Shown here piece after piece: positions 32,077-36,960 of a DNA stretch of 36,960 nt. The DNA comes from Oscillospiraceae bacterium (lineage in GTDB: Bacteria; Bacillota; Clostridia; Oscillospirales; Oscillospiraceae): contig JAAWDI010000028.1 in assembly GCA_022793685.1 (NCBI GenBank), positions 1 to 36,960 of the forward strand, in the 5' to 3' direction. The position numbers and the translations under genes are program-made. The stretch's first letter is position 1. Every line of letters starts with the position of its first letter. The notes beneath the pieces are model-generated. The model searched no databases. It was not told the DNA's origin and worked only from the letters and a program-made list of their open reading frames with translations.

Positions 32077-34419
32077 TTACAGAGCCAGAACCTCCACCTT
32101 ATCGTCCTGACAGGTGGCCTTAATCTGGCTGATGGGGTTCATATAGCTATCAATCAGCTTCGTGGCGATGGCGTCCTCCAGCTCCTTCTGAATAAGGCGG
32201 CGGAGGTTACGGGCGCCGTAAGTGACCGAGTAGGACTTCTTGGTCAAGTGCTGCACCAACGCATCGTCATAGGTGAAGGTGATGCCCTTCTCCCTGAGGG
32301 ACTCCACCAACTCGTCCAGCATAATGCGGGCGATGCCGCCGAAGTCCTGCTCTGTGAGCTGGTTGAAGGCCACGATTTCGTCCACGCGGTTGATAAATTC
32401 AGGGCGGAGGAACTGCCGCAGACCCTTCATGGCGCGGTCCTTGCTCTGGTCGTTGGCGCTGCGGTCAAAGCCCACCGAGGCCACCTTGATGTCGCTGCCT
32501 GCGTTGGAGGTCATGACGATGACGGTGTTCTCAAAGTTGACCTTGCGGCCCTGCGCGTCGGTAATCTCGCCGTCGTCCAACACTTGCAACAGGATATTCA
32601 GCACATCGGGGTGGGCCTTTTCGATTTCATCAAAAAGCACCACGCTGTAAGGCTTACGGCGGATTTTCTCCGTGAGCTGGCCGGCCTCGTCATATCCCAC
32701 ATAGCCCGGAGGGGAGCCGATGATACGGGAGACGGAATGCTTCTCCATAAACTCCGACATATCCAGCCGGATAAGAGACTCAGGTGTGTTGAACAGGTCG
32801 GCGGAAAGCTGCTTGACAAGCTCTGTCTTGCCCACGCCGGTGGGGCCGACAAAGATAAAGGAAACCGGCTTGTGCTTGGGAGAGATGCCCACTCGACCGC
32901 GGCGGATGGCGTTGGACACAGCGTGTACCGCTTCATCCTGGCCGATGATGTGAGCCTTCAGCCGCTCCTCCAGCTTGGCCAGCCGCTCATATTCCTGCTC
33001 TTGAATCTGGCTGGCGGGAATCTTCGTCCAAAGCTCGATGACCTGCGCCAGATGCTCCACCGTGATAACAGGGGTCGCCTCGGCATCCAGCTTGGCCTTT
33101 TCGTCGGAAAGCTGAATCTCTTTGCTGCGCAGCTCGGCAATCTTTTCATAGGCCTCGTCGGTGGCTTCCTGCAAGAGTGCGTCCCGCTGGGCAGACAGCT
33201 CTGCCAGTTCAGTGGTGAGGGCTTCGCTGCGGGCCAGCGCCGTGTTGCGCAGGTTCACGTCAGAGGATGCCTCGTCGATGAGGTCGATGGCCTTGTCGGG
33301 CAGGAAACGGTCGGTGATGTACCGCTCGGACATGGTAACCGCCAGACGGCAAATCTCCGGAGAGATGACCACATGGTGGAACTGCTCGTAATAGGGCGCG
33401 ATGCCCTTCAAAATCTCAACGGACTGGGCGATGGACGGCTCCTCCACAATGACGGGCTGGAACCGGCGCTCCAGCGCGGTGTCCTTTTCGATGTGCTTGC
33501 GGTATTCGGTGAGGGTGGTGGCGCCGATGACCTGTATCTCGCCGCGGGAGAGGGCGGGCTTCAGGATGTTGGCGGCGTTCATGCTGCCCTCTGCGTCGCC
33601 TGCGCCCACCAGATTGTGCACCTCGTCAATGACCAGAATGATGTTGCCCAGCCGCTTAACCTCTTCGATAAGGCCCTTCATGCGGCTTTCAAACTGTCCG
33701 CGGAACTGGGTGCCTGCTACAAGGCTGGTCAGGTCCAGCAGGTGCACCTCCTTGTCCCGCAGCTTGTAGGGCACATCACCGTTTTGTATTTTCAGAGCGA
33801 GTCCCTCCGCAATGGCGGTTTTGCCCACGCCCGGCTCGCCGATAAGACAGGGGTTGTTCTTCTGGCGGCGGTTCAAAATCTGCACCACCCGCTGAAGTTC
33901 CTGCTCACGGCCTACAATTTTATCCAGCTTGCCTTCGGCGGCACGGTCGGTGAGAGAAATGCAGTAGGTGTCCAAAAACTTGCGCTTTTTCCGGCCGTTC
34001 TGCGCGGTTGCTTCCCGCTGTGCCTGAGCGCCGGCTTCCCAGTTGGGATTGGGGGTGGGGCCGCCGCCCAAGGGGGGCATACTGCCCATCAGCTTGTTGA
34101 GGAACGGGAAGGTGGCCGTGCGGCCCTCGTCCTCCTCGGCAGGGTTGTCGTCAGAAGCGTCCTGGTCTGCGTCTTGGGGGATGAGGCCCTCCATGCCGGA
34201 GGCGGCGCTTTGCAGAGCGGACATCATTTCGCCGGACAGGTTGTCCAGGTCGTCGTCAGAGATGCCCATTTTCTGCATCATATCCTCCACAGGCTTGATA
34301 CCAAGCTCTTTAGCGCACTTCAGACACAAGCCTTCGTTTTTCGACTCGCCGTTTTCAAAACGTGTGACAAACACGACGGCAATATTTTTATGGCACCGGG
34401 TGCACAACATTGGATTCAT
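32077..34419 (-). CDS. clpE: ClpE-type AAA+ unfoldase (Clp protease ATP-binding subunit)
   Basis: An ATP-driven unfoldase of 780 residues that feeds substrates to ClpP. The N terminus is a zinc finger with Cys6, Cys9, Cys32 and Cys35 (CTRC, CLKC) in place of the ClpC-type double Clp-N repeat. A Gly/Pro-rich linker follows to about 150. The first AAA+ module has GEPGVGKT (194-201). A coiled-coil middle region lies near 400-440. The second module has [10 protein letters not shown], and the loop with VGF is the likely ClpP contact. The symbol is by domain layout; some databases call such proteins ClpC. No CtsR-type or CIRCE operator is visible upstream. The ATG has AAAGGAG upstream. Confidence 0.9.
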   Translation of the reverse strand: MNPMLCTRCHKNIAVVFVTRFENGESKNEGLCLKCAKELGIKPVEDMMQKMGISDDDLDNLSGEMMSALQSAASGMEGLIPQDADQDASDDNPAEEDEGRTATFPFLNKLMGSMPPLGGGPTPNPNWEAGAQAQREATAQNGRKKRKFLDTYCISLTDRAAEGKLDKIVGREQELQRVVQILNRRQKNNPCLIGEPGVGKTAIAEGLALKIQNGDVPYKLRDKEVHLLDLTSLVAGTQFRGQFESRMKGLIEEVKRLGNIILVIDEVHNLVGAGDAEGSMNAANILKPALSRGEIQVIGATTLTEYRKHIEKDTALERRFQPVIVEEPSIAQSVEILKGIAPYYEQFHHVVISPEICRLAVTMSERYITDRFLPDKAIDLIDEASSDVNLRNTALARSEALTTELAELSAQRDALLQEATDEAYEKIAELRSKEIQLSDEKAKLDAEATPVITVEHLAQVIELWTKIPASQIQEQEYERLAKLEERLKAHIIGQDEAVHAVSNAIRRGRVGISPKHKPVSFIFVGPTGVGKTELVKQLSADLFNTPESLIRLDMSEFMEKHSVSRIIGSPPGYVGYDEAGQLTEKIRRKPYSVVLFDEIEKAHPDVLNILLQVLDDGEITDAQGRKVNFENTVIVMTSNAGSDIKVASVGFDRSANDQSKDRAMKGLRQFLRPEFINRVDEIVAFNQLTEQDFGGIARIMLDELVESLREKGITFTYDDALVQHLTKKSYSVTYGARNLRRLIQKELEDAIATKLIDSYMNPISQIKATCQDDKVEVLAL

Positions 34420-34525
34420 TTCGATTCAGCTCCTTTCGGGGTTGGGGGAAAGCATAGCACAGAATTGTGAACAGGGTGTGAATTTTTTACCGTACACCGG
34501 AGGGAAATACCTGCATTTTGCGGAT

Positions 34526-35302
34526 TTACAACCCGAAAAAGGCTGTGATGGGGTTGGCGGTCAGAAAGAAATTGAGCAAAATGGTCTGCCGCGCCACAGC
34601 TTCCGGAATGAGATTGCCGGAGAATTGCAGGATGAAAGCCGCGACAAACAGGATAATACAGCCTTTTGCCAGCCCGATGAGCGCCCCGCCCACCCGATTG
34701 AGGGTGCTGAGCACTGGCAGGCGGGCCACCAGGTCAAGGACGTGGCTCAACAGCAGCCATGCCAGCAAAATCAGAATGAAAAAGACGATGAACAGAACCA
34801 GATAGGCGATGGAAGCCGCCAGTTCTGCCGCTGCCGACGCGGCCACAGACGACGCAGCCTGCCCAAGGCCCTCTTCCACCGAATCGCGGATAGAATCCAC
34901 CACCGCCTCATAGAAGCCAAGGCCGCGGATAGCATCCAGCACAGAGCCGAGGCCGTCCTCATCTCCGCCGGTGGGAGCATTATAGGGCGGCGCGGCAGGT
35001 GTGGGCGAGGGTGCGGGGGAGGCGTCCAAATCGCCGGGAGCCTGTGTGGGTATGCCGTCAACAGCGCCGTGCAATTCGTCGTTCAGCCGCTGTTCCAGCG
35101 TCTGCTGAATTTTGGGCTGAATGGCGGCCCCCACCTTGGGGGACAGCGTTCGTGCGGCGAAGGTGGCGCCGCCGAAGGCCACGAATACTGCAAGCAGGGA
35201 ACAAAGCGTCAGGACAAAGCCCCGCTTTGCGCCCAAAATCAGAAAAATGAGAAGCACGGCAAGGAATGCGCCGTCAAAAATCCATGGGGCCAAAGCGGCC
35301 AT
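34526..35302 (-). CDS. CvpA family membrane protein
   Basis: A membrane protein of 258 residues, named after the colicin V production protein. The N terminus has helices around 5-25 and 30-50, with the CvpA-like LGAKRGFVLTL between them. A long Ala/Pro/Thr-rich extracytoplasmic insert at about 85-115 separates these from a C-terminal group of helices after about 150. Family members affect envelope integrity in some bacteria; the molecular role is unclear. Two ATGs, two codons apart, are possible: I prefer 35302 for its ribosome-site spacing (nine bases), with 35308 the other. It follows the DUF5711-like gene by 30 bp. Confidence 0.8.
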   Translation of the reverse strand: MAALAPWIFDGAFLAVLLIFLILGAKRGFVLTLCSLLAVFVAFGGATFAARTLSPKVGAAIQPKIQQTLEQRLNDELHGAVDGIPTQAPGDLDASPAPSPTPAAPPYNAPTGGDEDGLGSVLDAIRGLGFYEAVVDSIRDSVEEGLGQAASSVAASAAAELAASIAYLVLFIVFFILILLAWLLLSHVLDLVARLPVLSTLNRVGGALIGLAKGCIILFVAAFILQFSGNLIPEAVARQTILLNFFLTANPITAFFGL

Positions 35303-35332
35303 GGTCATCAGCTCCTTTCAAGGGAGAAACGG

Positions 35333-36514
35333 TCAGGAGGGGAGGTACAGCTTGGCGGTAGAGCCGCCCACCAGAATTGCAGAGCCGTCGGCGCGCATGA
35401 CCACGCTGCGGATGCTTTGCAGGTCAGACAGCGTGCTGTACACCTCCAAGTCATTGGCGGTATAGATGGTGAGCCGGTCGGCGGTGAGCACGGCGATATA
35501 GCGCCCGGAGGCGGAGATAGAGCGCACCTGCTCGCTGAGGGCCAGACGGGTACGTTCCTCGCCGTTTTGATTCACTACAATCAGGTCGGAAGAGCTTCCG
35601 GCCCGATAACGGCCCAGAAGAAGGGCGGCAAAGTCGTCTCCGCCCAGAGAGAAATCCTTGAGGTACAGTCCGGAAAAGTCATAACGGTGCTGCTCGCCGT
35701 TAGAGACTGCGGTGGTGACCAGGGCGCTTTCTCCCACCGTCCAAACAAGGCTGTCGTCATACCTGAGGTCGAGCACGGTGGTGTTGCCCAAAGAAACGTT
35801 GAGGGCGGCCTCCTCGCTGTCCAGCGTGTAGAGGTTCAGGCGGCTTTCAAACGCGCCGTTTTCCTGTCCCAGCGTGACCACAGCAACGCCGCGGTCACCG
35901 GAGGACACGGCGGCGTCCATGACGAACGCGCTGGAGAAGTTGAGCTGCATCCGTTTTTCCTGCTTGGGGCTGTAAACGGTGACGGCGGCCTTATACCCGG
36001 ACGCTTCCGCCGTGACCGCCAGATAACCGGAAGGGTTCATACGGGCGGAGAGAATGCTGTGGTCGCCGTCCGTGCTGAGGACGGCGCACTCCTCCTTGCT
36101 GTTATAAACGTACACGGAATCTCCGCCCACGTTGTAAACTGCGGCCAGCACATTCCCAGCGGTGAGGGAGGGGTGCTCCATACTGGCGACCCGCTCATAA
36201 AATTGCGTGCCGCCGGCGGTGTAAAGCCGGATGCCGGTGGAGGAACAGATGAGGTAAGCGTCGCCCAGGGCGGCAAAGTCCACCTTAGAGCCGCCGGGGT
36301 GGGTGATAAGCTCTGCCTGGCCGTCCTCGTTGGCGGTGATGGTGTGGTAGGTGAGGGAACGGCGGAAGGCGTCAATGTTCAGCTTGTCGCGAAAGACCAC
36401 CAGCACCACTGCGCCTGCCACCAGAGCAAAGGTGACGAGGAACAGCACAGAGCGCAGAAAGAGGTTGGGCCGCTTTTTTGAGGCGGCCTCCGCATCTTCA
36501 CGGGGCCTGTTCAT
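35333..36514 (-). CDS. Membrane-anchored beta-propeller-like protein, DUF5711-like
   Basis: A protein of 393 residues. A positively charged N-terminal tail is followed by one membrane helix (about 21-42), so the rest should lie outside the membrane. The remainder consists of short strand repeats such as GDAYLICSSTGIRLY, NVGGDSVYVYNSKEE and SGRYIAVLTADRLTIY, the look of a WD40/YncE-type propeller. This matches the DUF5711 proteins of Clostridia, whose function is unknown to me. I start at ATG 36514 with AAGGAGG upstream. It sits between truA and the CvpA-like gene, all in one direction, probably one transcript. Confidence 0.78.
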   Translation of the reverse strand: MNRPREDAEAASKKRPNLFLRSVLFLVTFALVAGAVVLVVFRDKLNIDAFRRSLTYHTITANEDGQAELITHPGGSKVDFAALGDAYLICSSTGIRLYTAGGTQFYERVASMEHPSLTAGNVLAAVYNVGGDSVYVYNSKEECAVLSTDGDHSILSARMNPSGYLAVTAEASGYKAAVTVYSPKQEKRMQLNFSSAFVMDAAVSSGDRGVAVVTLGQENGAFESRLNLYTLDSEEAALNVSLGNTTVLDLRYDDSLVWTVGESALVTTAVSNGEQHRYDFSGLYLKDFSLGGDDFAALLLGRYRAGSSSDLIVVNQNGEERTRLALSEQVRSISASGRYIAVLTADRLTIYTANDLEVYSTLSDLQSIRSVVMRADGSAILVGGSTAKLYLPS

Positions 36515-36534
36515 GAATACGCCTCCTTCCCGTT

Positions 36535-36960
36535 TTACAGAACATCTTCTTGATACCACAGCTTAGTCATGTACAGCCCGCCGGGGGGAACCGTCGGTCC
36601 GGCGGCGGTGCGGTTTTTGGACAGCAGAATGTCGGCCACGGCGTCGGGAGGGAATTTGCCCTCGGCGGCGTAAACCACCGTTCCCACCATGGCGCGCACC
36701 ATGTTGTAAAGAAATCCGTCGGCGCACACCCTGCATTCGATGAGGTCGCCCTTGCGCTCCACCTCGAAGTAGTGGACGGTGCGCACCGTGGTGCGGGTTT
36801 CGGTGCCGACGCTGCGCACGGCGGCGAAGTCATGGGTGCCCACAAAGTGGCTGCCCGCTCGCCGCATGACCGCCTCGTCCAGATGTTTGGGATAGAACCA
36901 CGCACGGTTAACGAAAAAAGCGTTGCGGATGCGGGAGTTATAAATGCGGTAGGTGTATTC
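36535..36960 (-). CDS. truA: tRNA pseudouridine synthase A, C-terminal part (5' end outside window)
   Basis: Makes pseudouridine at positions 38-40 in the anticodon arm of tRNAs. Only the last 141 residues are present. EYTYRIYNSRIRNAFF, SHFVGTHDFAAVRS and the C-terminal GFLYNMVRAMVGTVV are the family's conserved blocks. The catalytic aspartate lies in the missing N-terminal part. The frame is open to the window edge. The next gene starts 20 bp after its stop. Confidence 0.95.
   Translation of the reverse strand, partial: EYTYRIYNSRIRNAFFVNRAWFYPKHLDEAVMRRAGSHFVGTHDFAAVRSVGTETRTTVRTVHYFEVERKGDLIECRVCADGFLYNMVRAMVGTVVYAAEGKFPPDAVADILLSKNRTAAGPTVPPGGLYMTKLWYQEDVL

Noticed and set aside
34420-34525. 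CIRCE or CtsR operator and a standard promoter before the unfoldase gene
   Set aside because: A TATGCT -10 is visible on the minus strand, but no acceptable -35 lies 16-18 bp away and no heptad or nonamer repeats match the known operators.
32248-36481. Very long plus-strand open frames opposite the unfoldase, CvpA-like and DUF5711-like genes
   Set aside because: They are antisense shadows produced by GC-rich codon use. The minus-strand frames have clear family motifs, ribosome sites and operon spacing; the antisense ones have none.
1-36960. tRNA, rRNA, CRISPR arrays, insertion sequences or prophage genes
   Set aside because: No cloverleaf, rRNA-like segment, regularly spaced repeat array, transposase, integrase or phage structural gene could be recognised.

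Overview
The window looks like chromosome of a fairly GC-rich member of the Clostridia, most like Oscillospiraceae. The evidence is Firmicutes-type AddAB, a dnaG-rpoD pair, a zinc-finger ClpE-type unfoldase, a riboflavin ECF S-component under an FMN riboswitch, a B. subtilis-type LexA box and many GTG starts. No rRNA, tRNA, CRISPR array, transposase or integrase gene was seen. The content is mostly housekeeping, with a few accessory or decayed loci.

Layout. 1-272: the last codons of an unidentified gene, a tandem-hairpin element, a second copy of those codons and a terminator. 273-5336 (minus): a two-component system with an FtsX/MacB-type ABC exporter. The regulator gene and the ABC operon share a tandem 11-bp-spaced operator. 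5422-6657: a zinc alcohol dehydrogenase. 6657-8249 (minus): a pseudouridine synthase, an FMN-dependent reductase and a small protein. 8262-15233: addB-addA recombination nuclease. 15267-18650: rpmE, a flavin-binding protein, hflX, a GNAT acetyltransferase and a YigZ-type protein. 18658-22859: dgt-like dNTPase, dnaG and rpoD. 22813-23059: a second hairpin element between two copies of the rpoD 3' end. 23056-23647: an AT-rich islet with a small protein and a frameshifted XRE regulator around a palindromic operator. 23739-25210: a phosphate transporter and a decayed esterase. 25257-27541: dinB and an SPL-type radical SAM protein, divergent across a LexA box. 27553-28521 (minus): FMN riboswitch and ribU. 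28555-29195: a SLOG/YpsA-like protein. 29194-31922 (minus): two paralogous MFS transporters. 32030-36960 (minus): truA, a DUF5711-like protein, a CvpA-like protein and a ClpE-type unfoldase.

The most unusual signal is the pair of elements at 16-219 and 22813-23059. In each, the last 32-47 bp of a gene including the stop codon occur twice, as direct repeats 172 or 200 bp apart. The space between is filled with hairpins and carries the shared octamer GGGTCCCC. In rpoD the four differences between copies are all synonymous third-position transitions. The downstream copy abuts the native flank in both cases: a terminator at the first, and a tail-to-tail stop overlap with the convergent gene at the second. 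This suggests a small element family that enters gene 3' ends and supplies a replacement end, leaving the old one downstream. It could be a scar of site-specific integration or a non-autonomous element. Nothing in the window shows the mechanism.

All protein identities are from motif recognition by eye; no database search was run.
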